Assembly: GCA_964514665.1 (NCBI GenBank)
Contig: CAZESH010000165.1
Span: 1-9,332, forward strand
Length of the DNA stretch: 9,332 bases
Direction: 5' to 3'
DNA from: CAZESH01 sp964514665
Lineage (GTDB): Bacteria; Bacillota; Bacilli; Paenibacillales; KCTC-25726
Shown: piece by piece, positions 1-6,326 of the stretch
Layout: every line of letters starts with the position of its first letter
How positions within the stretch are numbered: the first letter of the stretch is position 1
Made by a program: the position numbers and the translations under genes
The notes under the pieces: model-generated
Seen by the model: only the letters and a program-made list of their open reading frames with translations
What the model was told of the DNA's origin: nothing
The model's database searches: none

Positions 1-16
1 ACACAATACAGGAAAT

Positions 17-30
17 CGGATTATGATCCG
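17..30 (-). terminator. Weak candidate terminator after the TIM-barrel gene
   Basis: A 5-bp stem (CGGAT/ATCCG, loop of four) lies directly downstream of the TAA at 34-36. On the minus strand it is followed only by ATTTCC, a poor T tract. It may be a weak terminator or a chance hairpin. The window edge hides what lies beyond. Confidence 0.25.
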
Positions 31-33
31 GTT

Positions 34-870
34 TTAAATTCCCGCCTCGGCAAAAACTTTATCGAATCCCGTTTTGGAACGCTGCACGAGCTGTTCCGCC
101 GCTTCCGTCGGCTTAGCGGCAGTTAAAATCTCCTGAGCGACAATACCGTCATAGCCGATTTCCTGTAAGCCCCGCAAAAATCCTGCCAAATCGATGACGC
201 CTTCGCCCGGATACAGTCTGCCGTTGTCCAGCGCCTGCTCCATCGGAACATCGGGAGCATCGTTAATATGCACATGCACGATTTGCGACGGTTCAAGCTT
301 GGCGATATCCGCAGCATCCTGCCCGTTGGTGTACCAATGGTAGGCATCGAACAGCAGTCCGGCATTTGGGGTGCCGATCGCCGCGATCAAATCCAACGTC
401 TCCTCCTGCGTCCAGATGAACGGATGCTTCCAGCGGGTGCGCAGATGATGGGGACCGACAAATTCCAGTCCCAGCTTAATCCCGAAGCCGTCTAAAAGCT
501 GTGCGCAAATGCGCAGCCGTTTGACGGCAAGCGCCATGAAATGCGCGGGCTGCAGATCAGTGGATGGAAGAATATAAGTGCAGCAGGCGGTACAGCCCAA
601 ATCTGCAGCTGCTGCCGCCGACTCGGCAAGCGCTTTCAGCCCGTTGCGAAACACCTCGTCCGTTGATCGCCATTCGACGGGAAGGCCGATCGATCCCAGT
701 TTGATATTATTGACTTGCAGCAGCTCCTTGGCCCGCTCAACCCCATATTCGGACACAAATCCTTTGGCATCCAAATCCACGGCATCAAACCCGTACTGCG
801 CCGCAAGCTCGATTAATCGCTGGTCGCTGCCGACGTCGCCCAGTCCCGCCCGTGTCAATCCTCTCAACAT
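34..870 (-). CDS. Sugar phosphate isomerase/epimerase-like TIM-barrel protein (xylose isomerase-like/AP endonuclease 2 fold)
   Basis: A 278-residue cytoplasmic protein of the xylose-isomerase-like TIM-barrel superfamily, which includes IolI, IolE and ketose 3-epimerases. Likely divalent-metal ligands are visible in the usual order: E136 (LGLEFVGP), D175 and H178 (LLFDAYHWY), H199/H201 (HVHINDAP) and E247 (AQEIL). A GEG loop lies near residue 223. The length is normal for the family. The ATG start at 868-870 is preceded by AAAGGGAG about nine bases upstream. It is the second gene of an operon, 19 bases after the stop of the Gfo/Idh/MocA dehydrogenase. That pairing is common in inositol and rare-sugar catabolism, where a dehydrogenase makes a keto-sugar and the barrel protein isomerises or dehydrates it. 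Fold and metal site are clear, but the substrate cannot be told from sequence. Confidence 0.9.
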   Translation of the reverse strand: MLRGLTRAGLGDVGSDQRLIELAAQYGFDAVDLDAKGFVSEYGVERAKELLQVNNIKLGSIGLPVEWRSTDEVFRNGLKALAESAAAAADLGCTACCTYILPSTDLQPAHFMALAVKRLRICAQLLDGFGIKLGLEFVGPHHLRTRWKHPFIWTQEETLDLIAAIGTPNAGLLFDAYHWYTNGQDAADIAKLEPSQIVHVHINDAPDVPMEQALDNGRLYPGEGVIDLAGFLRGLQEIGYDGIVAQEILTAAKPTEAAEQLVQRSKTGFDKVFAEAGI

Positions 871-889
871 GGCCCAAGCTCCCTTTCTC

Positions 890-1966
890 TTAAAGATTCC
901 AATCGAGAATCACTTCGTGCCCGCTGCGCGATGATTCATAAATCGCATCGAGCACCAGATTGTTTGTAAATCCGCTCATCGCCGAAGAGATCGGTTCTTT
1001 CCCTTCGCGAATGCATTCGAGAAAATGACGGCTCAACCGGACCCGCTCGTTTTCACTGTTATCCGGTGTGTTGATTGCCGTCTCCAGCGGACGGTCGAAT
1101 TTTTCGGTCAGCAGCTTGCCTTGTCTGCCTCTATAGCTGGCGCCGCCTTCCGTACCCATTAAATGAATGAAGGGAACATTATCCGTATCCATATGGACTG
1201 CCCAGCTGACTTCCAACGACAGCGTGCTGCCGTCCTCCATTTTGATCAATGCGGTAGCCAGGTCTTCGACATCATAAACTCCCGTCCAATCCGGCTTGCC
1301 CCAAGTGCCGATGCCTTTTCTGGCCGGCCCGAATTCCGCATAGGCGGCACCGAAGACGGAAACCGGTTTGGGATTGCCCATCAAGTAGAGCGCCAAATCA
1401 AGCATATGTACGCCAATATCGATCAGCGGACCGCCGCCGGATTGATCCATCCGCGTAAACCAAGTTCCCCAGCCGGGAATTCCCTTTCTGCGGAACCAGC
1501 CGGTTTTTGCCGTATAGATGCGTCCGAGCTCGCCGCGGTTGATTTGCTCCTTGATTTGCATCGCAACATACTCCCAGCGCATTTGATGGGCGACCATCAA
1601 AACCTTGCCTGAGGCTTGGCTGGCCTTCACGATGCTGCGGGCCGCTTGTGCATTGATGCCCATCGGCTTTTCCAGCAGCACGTGTTTACCGGCTTCCAAC
1701 GCCTGCACCGCGAGCGGAGCATGAAATTGATTGGGCACTCCGATAATGACGGCATCTACGTCTTTGCTAAGAATGAGTTCCTCGGGCGTTTTGGCAACGC
1801 TCGGGATGCCGTACTCGCGTGCGCGCGCTTCCGCAAGCGGCAGGAAAGCATCCGTTACGGTTGTGATGGTGCACTCCTCCGCCAGCTTGGAAAACTGGCT
1901 CATGTGCACATTGCCGATGTTGCCGGCGCCGATTATGCCTATTTTGATTTTATCCTGTTTATTCAT
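890..1966 (-). CDS. Gfo/Idh/MocA family NAD(P)-dependent oxidoreductase
   Basis: A 358-residue cytoplasmic dehydrogenase. The N-terminal Rossmann fold carries the dinucleotide motif GIIGAGNIGNVH (about residues 10-21). The family EKP motif is at 99-101 with catalytic K100, and the second catalytic motif (D183...H187, in LIDIGVHMLDLALYLMG) opens the C-terminal alpha/beta substrate domain. Family members oxidise a hydroxyl of a sugar, inositol or sugar derivative using NAD(P)+. The start ATG at 1966 has a near-consensus site AGGAGGG about six bases upstream. It is the first gene of a two-gene minus-strand operon with the TIM-barrel isomerase and is divergent from the AraC regulator, which probably controls it. 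The substrate is unknown. Inositol 2-dehydrogenase-like or keto-sugar-forming activity is plausible but unproven. Confidence 0.92.
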   Translation of the reverse strand: MNKQDKIKIGIIGAGNIGNVHMSQFSKLAEECTITTVTDAFLPLAEARAREYGIPSVAKTPEELILSKDVDAVIIGVPNQFHAPLAVQALEAGKHVLLEKPMGINAQAARSIVKASQASGKVLMVAHQMRWEYVAMQIKEQINRGELGRIYTAKTGWFRRKGIPGWGTWFTRMDQSGGGPLIDIGVHMLDLALYLMGNPKPVSVFGAAYAEFGPARKGIGTWGKPDWTGVYDVEDLATALIKMEDGSTLSLEVSWAVHMDTDNVPFIHLMGTEGGASYRGRQGKLLTEKFDRPLETAINTPDNSENERVRLSRHFLECIREGKEPISSAMSGFTNNLVLDAIYESSRSGHEVILDWNL

Positions 1967-2006
1967 GAGATCCCTCCTGATTTATTCAGCAAGCATATTT
2001 CCATGA

Positions 2007-2012
2007 TATAAT
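2007..2012 (+). promoter_or_regulatory. Possible -10 element for the AraC gene
   Basis: A perfect TATAAT lies in the 110-bp divergent intergenic region, about 65 bases before the AraC start codon. The -35 match is poor (TTCAGC at 1985-1990, spacer 16), so an activator may be needed, or the match may be chance in AT-rich sequence. I could not place a convincing promoter for the divergent dehydrogenase operon in the same region. Confidence 0.3.
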
Positions 2013-2076
2013 AAACCTATATGCATTGCGTACCGCTTTTTTCGAAATATGTCCCATTTTTTCGGAGGGAAATCGC

Positions 2077-2946
2077 ATGACCTACTATCCCAGGTATTTA
2101 AAGTCCTATCCTAACATGGACACTTCATTTCCGTTTCATATCAGCAAGAACAGCTTGTCTCAAGGCTATCCCGCACACCGCCACGATTTCCTTGAGTTCT
2201 CTTATGTCATCGAGGGCAGCGGCTGGGAAAGCATCAACGGCCATAAGCATGCTATGGCTCCCGGTACCTTCACCTTCGTGCTGCCGTATCAAATTCATGA
2301 GCTGTTCTCGGACGGAAGCGAACCACTTATCCTCTATAATTGCATGTTCAGTATGGATCTGCTCTTCGAACCGGGAAAAGCCGAAGGGTTAATCGGCTTA
2401 TTGAACGATTCCGAGCAATTGAGCCCATTCTCGCATTTGGCTGCTCGGGATTTTGAAGTCATGCTTGCGCTAATGGACGATTTATTCGCGGAATACAGCG
2501 GCAATGACAGATGGAGAGCGGCACTGCTGCAGGCCAAGCTAAAGGAAATATTGATCCGCTTTGACCGCCATAGGCGTTCCCATTTCCCTCCTGCCGAGGA
2601 ATCGAAACCCTTATCCTCAAGCACCTTCATTTGGTCTGTCATTCATTACATTCACAGCCATTACCGCGATGAATTGACGTTAGCCGGCTTATCCAAACGG
2701 TTTGCCGTCAGCATGTCGCGAATCAGTGAATTGATCAAACAGATGACCGGTCAAAACTTTGTTCATTTTCTGCATGATGTACGCATCCGCCATGCCATCA
2801 GTCTGCTCGTATCGACCGATCTGCATGTCAATGAGATCGCCGGAGAAGTGGGGTACGGTTCATATAAAACGTTCTCCAGGGTTTTCCGCGAACGCAAAGG
2901 GATCGTACCCAGCGAATACCGGAAATTGAAAAGCTTTGCCCCATGA
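2077..2946 (+). CDS. AraC-family transcriptional regulator with N-terminal cupin ligand domain
   Basis: A 289-residue DNA-binding regulator. Residues about 20-95 form an AraC-type cupin (AHRHDFLEFSYVIEGSG; VLPYQIHELFSDG), the usual sugar-sensing half. Residues about 185-284 form the double helix-turn-helix, with a first HTH around LTLAGLSKRFAVSMSRISEL and a second around VNEIAGEVGYGSYKTFSRVF, ending in the typical IVPSEYRK. The start chosen is ATG 2077, with TTCGGAGGG ending about seven bases upstream. An in-frame TTG at 2026 would add 17 residues but has no such site and would extend past the cupin boundary. The gene is divergent from the dehydrogenase/isomerase operon, so it most likely activates that operon in response to a sugar or polyol. 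Family assignment is certain; ligand and target are inferred. Confidence 0.93.
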   Translation: MTYYPRYLKSYPNMDTSFPFHISKNSLSQGYPAHRHDFLEFSYVIEGSGWESINGHKHAMAPGTFTFVLPYQIHELFSDGSEPLILYNCMFSMDLLFEPGKAEGLIGLLNDSEQLSPFSHLAARDFEVMLALMDDLFAEYSGNDRWRAALLQAKLKEILIRFDRHRRSHFPPAEESKPLSSSTFIWSVIHYIHSHYRDELTLAGLSKRFAVSMSRISELIKQMTGQNFVHFLHDVRIRHAISLLVSTDLHVNEIAGEVGYGSYKTFSRVFRERKGIVPSEYRKLKSFAP

Positions 2947-2957
2947 CCGCCGATGCT

Positions 2958-2991
2958 GGGAAAGGTTCAATCCCGGGTTACGCGAGTAACC
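2958..2991. other. Hairpins between convergent genes
   Basis: In the 69-bp gap between the convergent AraC and stalk-domain genes there is a perfect 6-bp stem GGTTAC-GCGA-GTAACC (2976-2991) closed by a GNRA-type tetraloop. A smaller GGGA/TCCC pairing (2958-2961 with 2971-2974) lies just before it. Neither strand has a T tract after the stem, so this is at best a weak two-way terminator or an mRNA 3'-end stabilising hairpin. Confidence 0.35.
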
Positions 2992-3015
2992 GACTGTATT
3001 CACGCAATTGATCTA

Positions 3016-3831
3016 CTACAGCGACTGGCTGTTGTACTGGCTCACGTACCATCTCACCGTATTGTCCGTCCCTGTTTGCGAGGATAGCGCAGCGAATACA
3101 TAGACCAGCTTGCCATTGCTGTAACACAGCAAACGATAGTGATTTTCTTGCGGCAGCGCATCGATCACAACAATCTGTAAATTAACCGGATTGATCAGAC
3201 TCATCTGCTGCGGCAGTTCCAGCAGTGCATCGATTTTGTCCTGGTTGCCTTCCCCGGTAATGAGGGGCACCGGATGATATCCGAACTGCGGCGGCTCCAG
3301 CCATACTTTCTCGACCTCATCCCGGCGCACATAATATTCCCCGGTGAGCTTTTCCTTGGCCAACGTCAAACCTTTACTGTCGATTCCCATTCTTTGCAAG
3401 TCGCTTAATCGCAGGTATTCCGTCTTATGGGCATAATCGCGGCTGGCGAGCACAGGGTATTGGCCGCCCAGATAATTGACGCTGTAGCCCATCGGAGTTT
3501 TAAGCTCGAATTCCTCGCTCGTAACCTGTGTTTGTTCCGTCTGTCTTTTAATGTTGCGGTTAATATAAATCGTCTTGCTCTTAGATTCATAGCGGACATC
3601 AATGTCGAGCATTTTGCCGAGTTCGCCCAACGGAACATAGCTCCAGCCTTCGTAAACCAGCGGGGAATGAGCCATTTCAACCGTTTTCCCGTCCACCTTT
3701 ACGATGAAATCCCGGCGCATATAGGCTTCCACTTTTTGGATTGATCCGGAAGCTGTGACGCCCAGGGAAAAGCCGGCCAGCATCAATCCCGCCGCTAATG
3801 CAGCGATTGCCCAGTGCCGCTTTCTCCGCAT
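3016..3831 (-). CDS. Secreted stalk-domain (copper amine oxidase N-terminal-like) protein
   Basis: A 271-residue protein. The N terminus is a basic MRRKRHW followed by a hydrophobic segment to about residue 25, which fits a signal peptide or N-terminal membrane anchor, so it probably acts outside the membrane. Residues about 41-95 match the copper amine oxidase N-terminal-like or 'stalk' domain: a short strand (FIVKVDGKTVEM), the central YEGWSYVPLGELGKMLDIDV, and the closing strand KTIYINRN. This domain is abundant in Paenibacillus surface proteins and does not itself imply oxidase activity. The remaining ~170 residues show no motif I recognise. The start ATG 3831 has AAGGAGG nine bases upstream. 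It is a single gene convergent with the AraC regulator and is preceded by about 260 bases without a confident gene. Function is unknown; a cell-wall or envelope role is likely. Confidence 0.85.
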   Translation of the reverse strand: MRRKRHWAIAALAAGLMLAGFSLGVTASGSIQKVEAYMRRDFIVKVDGKTVEMAHSPLVYEGWSYVPLGELGKMLDIDVRYESKSKTIYINRNIKRQTEQTQVTSEEFELKTPMGYSVNYLGGQYPVLASRDYAHKTEYLRLSDLQRMGIDSKGLTLAKEKLTGEYYVRRDEVEKVWLEPPQFGYHPVPLITGEGNQDKIDALLELPQQMSLINPVNLQIVVIDALPQENHYRLLCYSNGKLVYVFAALSSQTGTDNTVRWYVSQYNSQSL

Positions 3832-3918
3832 TGCTGCTTACCTCCTTCCGAACGGATCTGTTCTATGTAATATTTCCCTGCTTGCCCGGCAAATCCTTCC
3901 CATCATGGAGTCTGTCCG

Positions 3919-4029
3919 ATGAAATCTTCAGGTCCGACCGCGATGCGCTTGGGTGATGCGGATGTGTCCCAGATACCACTTCCTCGACTTATCTTCTGGG
4001 TCCTAGGCGACTTGTCCGCCGATGCGTGA
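3919..4029 (+). CDS. Doubtful 36-residue ORF
   Basis: An ATG with GGAG eight bases upstream opens a 36-codon frame ending at TGA 4027-4029. The peptide has a hydrophobic middle (SQIPLPRLIFWVLGDL) and acidic ends. The frame is also open upstream to a TAA at 3868-3870. I recognise no family. It lies in the structured intergenic region antisense to any leader of the stalk-domain gene and could be a chance frame. Only conservation of this reading frame would make it a gene. Confidence 0.15.
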   Translation: MKSSGPTAMRLGDADVSQIPLPRLIFWVLGDLSADA

Positions 4030-4055
4030 ACACATTGTTTATAAGATGTCGGCGG

Positions 4056-4083
4056 TAAAGGCCTGCAATAGCAGACCACTTTA
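4056..4083 (-). terminator. Candidate terminator of the VOC gene
   Basis: Read on the minus strand, GGTCTGC-TATT-GCAGGCC (4060-4077) forms a 7-bp stem with one G-U pair and a four-base loop. Flanking TAAA/TTTA could extend it past a two-base bulge. It begins about 13 bases after the VOC stop codon. The following T run is only TTTA, so termination may be partial. Confidence 0.4.
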
Positions 4084-4090
4084 TTGAAAT

Positions 4091-4444
4091 TTATTTTTTG
4101 TTTTGAATTAATCCAAACCCAATTCCTACTGGATCTACTAAATAAGCTAGATAAAAATTATCAAATTCCATCTTTTCCCTTACAACTTGCGCTCCAGATT
4201 CTTTCGATCTATTAATGGCCTCATCAATATTATCTACTTCAATTTGAATTCTTGTTCCATGCGGAAAATCACTTGACCCCAGTGCAATACCGCCATTAAT
4301 TCCTGATTTCTCTTCACTTCCTGTTGCCACTGGATGATATCCCCAATTGGGATTACCAACTTCCCAACCAAAAACAGAAGAATAGAAACTTGCAGCTCGT
4401 TCTGGATCCTGACTACTCATTTCAAACAGAACAACTCGAGCCAT
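4091..4444 (-). CDS. VOC family protein (glyoxalase/dioxygenase-like fold)
   Basis: A 117-residue single-module vicinal-oxygen-chelate protein. The opening strand ARVVLFEMSSQDPERAASFY and SVFGWEV, the middle GINGGIAL, the second half TRIQIEVDNIDEAINRSKES, GAQVVREK and the closing DPVGIGFGLIQ follow the beta-alpha-beta-beta-beta plan. Family members act as glyoxalases, dioxygenases, isomerases or resistance proteins. Here the usual histidine of the first strand is replaced (VVLFEM), so the metal site is uncertain and no activity can be named. ATG 4444 was chosen because GGGGG lies nine bases upstream; the in-frame TTG at 4453 would abut that site. Four sampled lines (4141-4380) contain 91 of 240 G+C (38%), against roughly half in neighbouring genes, which suggests recent acquisition. 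It appears to be monocistronic. Confidence 0.88.
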   Translation of the reverse strand: MARVVLFEMSSQDPERAASFYSSVFGWEVGNPNWGYHPVATGSEEKSGINGGIALGSSDFPHGTRIQIEVDNIDEAINRSKESGAQVVREKMEFDNFYLAYLVDPVGIGFGLIQNKK

Positions 4445-4470
4445 GTTATCCAACCCCCAACTCTGGAATT

Positions 4471-4476
4471 ATTATA
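4471..4476 (-). promoter_or_regulatory. Probable -10 element of the VOC gene
   Basis: The minus strand reads TATAAT exactly, 26 bases before the ATG at 4444. The region at -35 (AACATT, spacer about 16) matches poorly. Position and perfect hexamer make it the likely promoter of the VOC gene. Confidence 0.45.
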
Positions 4477-4727
4477 CACTTGAATAATACCGAATGTTTG
4501 TTCTGCTGTAAATGTTTTTTATTCTTTGTGTTTTCCGCCGATTTCTTTATAACTTTATTTTTTGCGAAAGTGAAAGTCAGGAAAATGCCGGAGAAGCGGA
4601 AAATGCGCCGCGTGAATCACGCTCCAACCCTGGCTGCAATTCCGGTTTTCGCAATTGCGCCGCGCACGCGGCCTCAATCGAGCATCCGAAACATAGATTC
4701 GCGTTTTTGCTTTCGTCGGACAAACGC
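4477..4727. other. Intergenic spacer between the VOC gene and the uxaE terminator, no gene seen
   Basis: The first ~90 bases are AT-rich. The rest is purine-rich and contains short repeats: GGAAAATGC twice (4580-4588, 4598-4606), TGCGCCGCG twice (4604-4612, 4656-4664), a perfect GCCGCG-CA-CGCGGC inverted repeat (4659-4672) and GCGTGA-A-TCACGC (4610-4622). Open frames of 60-190 codons cross this stretch on both strands, but none has protein-like content or a credible start, so I call no gene. A small structured RNA cannot be excluded. Confidence 0.4.
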
Positions 4728-4775
4728 AAAAAGCGGACAAAACAGACGCTGTTCGTCAAACCTGTTCTGTCCGCT
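4728..4775 (-). terminator. Strong intrinsic terminator of the transporter-SDR-uxaE operon
   Basis: On the minus strand AGCGGACAGAACAG (4762-4775) pairs with CTGTTTTGTCCGCT (4732-4745) over 14 bp with a single G-U pair and a 16-base loop. TTTTT (4728-4732) follows directly. It starts 38 bases after the uxaE stop codon. This is a textbook rho-independent terminator. Confidence 0.9.
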
Positions 4776-4813
4776 ATTTATCCGCAATCGATCATTTCTT
4801 CAACACAAAACAT

Positions 4814-6301
4814 TTATTTGCCAAGCAGTTCCAGATGCCGCCCGATATGGCGAATCAGCGACTGCTCGTATTCCTCCTCCTGATCGGACAAGGTTTTGAA
4901 AAATTCATCCTTGAACAAAGACGCGCCCTGCTCGTCCTTGGCCATCAGCAAAATGCCGTATGTGATATGAATCATCTGTCGCGCATTGTTGTCGTTCATG
5001 TAATCCGGAAGCTGCTCGTCGCTCACTTGCTGCAAGGGTGTGATTTTGGAAATTTCGGTGGTGACATGATAATAGGCTGTGGCTTCCTCGAAATGCTCAA
5101 GCGCATATTGATGCATGCGGCGGTATAAATCGGGATTGACCTTGGCTGCCGTTCTCACCGCTTCCAACCAGTTCGTGCCCGCAGTTTTCAGATGGAAACG
5201 ACCTTTGGTATGTTGGCCGACCAACGAAAACACGCTGAATTTGTCGCTGCCGGAATGAATGCTCAGCTTGTAGCCGAAGTGATCGGCAATTGCCGCATGC
5301 AGCACCAATTCCTGCTCGAATTGCTGCAAATCGCCGATATAATCGATGCCTTTCTGGAATTCGCCGCAAAATCTGGGCGCCATGCTGAAGATATCGACGT
5401 TTTGGTCATACAATTCCTTGGCCACGAAATAATGGGCGTGCGGAGCTGTCGGCGTCAGCGTTTCGTCGATCGAAATTTCAAAGTCAATGCTCCTGCCCGC
5501 CGTCTTGATGTACTGATCGTAAATATGAAGCATATAGGCGATAGCTTCCCGATATATCAGCACATTCTTGATCACATCTAGCGGTTCAAAATGAATGCTG
5601 CGTCCTTCAACGGTAAATGTTTGATTGAAATATCGCGATTCATAATAATTTCTTGCGTCTTGCTCCAGGGCGTCGTATTTTTGCCGGACCGCTTCCTCGC
5701 TCAGGCCGTCGATCGAATTGTCGATCTTGTCGGAGCAATCGAGCGTCAGCATCGTAAATCCAAGCTCCAGCGACATGCGGATGTCCGCCTCGAGCTTCAA
5801 ATGGTCGCCGTCTGCGCCGAATCCGCCTTTGTAGCCTTCCTGAAAAACGGCATAGCACGAAGCGTCGATCACTTCTTCATAAGTTCTGCCCGTCAAATTC
5901 AGCTCGCGAATGCTTTGCTGCGCCAGAACCGGCTTGATATCATGGCCGGCAAGCGTTTTGACATGTCCCGGACCGGCTATGCCCAAACGGTCGCCCAATC
6001 CCATCGTGGCCACTTGTTTGCCGAATGCTTTTGGCACGGTATAGTCGAAATACCGGTTCAAAACGAGTCTGTTCGCATGCGATAAAGGACACTTTTTAAA
6101 CCCGTCTTCCTGCTCTCCCTGAAGCTCTTCATAGCAATCCCCGCTTCCACAGGCCAAAAGAAATTTCTCTCCATGCTGCTTGACCATCAGCAGCTTCGTC
6201 GATCCGCTTGCAGCCACCGATTGCGCGTAAATTTTCAGATCCGGCTGCGATGAGGGGAGAACGCCATTCTCCAAACCTTCCGCCACTTTTTTCAAATCCA
6301 T
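4814..6301 (-). CDS. uxaE: Tagaturonate epimerase family protein (UxaE)
   Basis: A 495-residue cytoplasmic enzyme matching the UxaE family, first defined in Thermotoga maritima, which epimerises D-tagaturonate and D-fructuronate in hexuronate breakdown. This lets galacturonate-derived carbon enter the fructuronate-mannonate-KDG branch without the tagaturonate reductase and altronate steps. Recognisable stretches are GLGDRLGIAGPGHVKT (about 101-116), FGADGDHLK (161-169), a DFEISIDET strand with HAH nearby (about 273-290), APRFCGEFQKGIDYIGD (308-324) and SIHSGSDKFSVF (347-358), the last with likely catalytic or metal-binding residues. ATG 6301 is preferred, with AGGTGGGGA about six bases upstream; an in-frame GTG at 6313 overlaps that site. 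It is the last gene of the operon, 25 bases after the SDR, and is closed by the 4728-4775 terminator. Family membership is confident; the exact epimer pair is inferred. Confidence 0.85.
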   Translation of the reverse strand: MDLKKVAEGLENGVLPSSQPDLKIYAQSVAASGSTKLLMVKQHGEKFLLACGSGDCYEELQGEQEDGFKKCPLSHANRLVLNRYFDYTVPKAFGKQVATMGLGDRLGIAGPGHVKTLAGHDIKPVLAQQSIRELNLTGRTYEEVIDASCYAVFQEGYKGGFGADGDHLKLEADIRMSLELGFTMLTLDCSDKIDNSIDGLSEEAVRQKYDALEQDARNYYESRYFNQTFTVEGRSIHFEPLDVIKNVLIYREAIAYMLHIYDQYIKTAGRSIDFEISIDETLTPTAPHAHYFVAKELYDQNVDIFSMAPRFCGEFQKGIDYIGDLQQFEQELVLHAAIADHFGYKLSIHSGSDKFSVFSLVGQHTKGRFHLKTAGTNWLEAVRTAAKVNPDLYRRMHQYALEHFEEATAYYHVTTEISKITPLQQVSDEQLPDYMNDNNARQMIHITYGILLMAKDEQGASLFKDEFFKTLSDQEEEYEQSLIRHIGRHLELLGK

Positions 6302-6326
6302 TTTCTTCCCCACCTGTACATTTTTT

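Larger units (their letters stand above)
3832..4090. other. 259-base intergenic region with clustered small inverted repeats
   Basis: Apart from the ribosome binding site of the stalk-domain gene (3841-3847), no confident gene lies here. Visible structures are GGTC-C-GACC (3931-3939), CCCAGA (3968-3973) with TCTGGG (3995-4000) supported by an inner GATA/TATC, GGCG (4006-4009) with CGCC (4017-4020), and the short palindrome TTGCC-C-GGCAA (3882-3892). GATGCG occurs three times (3942, 3955, 4021). On the minus strand a TATAAA (4038-4043) could be a -10 element, which would make most of this a ~200-nt leader for the stalk-domain gene, but its -35 is poor. A dispersed repeat is the other reading. 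Confidence 0.35.

Noticed and set aside
2026..2076. Extended start of the AraC regulator at TTG 2026.
   Set aside because: The ATG at 2077 has a strong GGAGGG site at proper spacing; the extra 17 residues have no such support.
2959..2975. AAAGGTTCAATCCC resembles a tRNA T-arm, hinting at a tRNA remnant or attachment site.
   Set aside because: No acceptor stem, anticodon arm or CCA end can be built around it, and no integrase or repeated copy is present.
4324..4899. Long plus-strand open frame of 191 codons across the VOC gene, spacer and uxaE end.
   Set aside because: It runs antisense to two real genes and through the terminator, with low-complexity, cysteine- and phenylalanine-rich content and no ribosome site.
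5591..6085. Plus-strand 164-codon frame inside uxaE.
   Set aside because: It is a shadow of the opposite-strand uxaE gene, with no independent start signal or recognisable domain.
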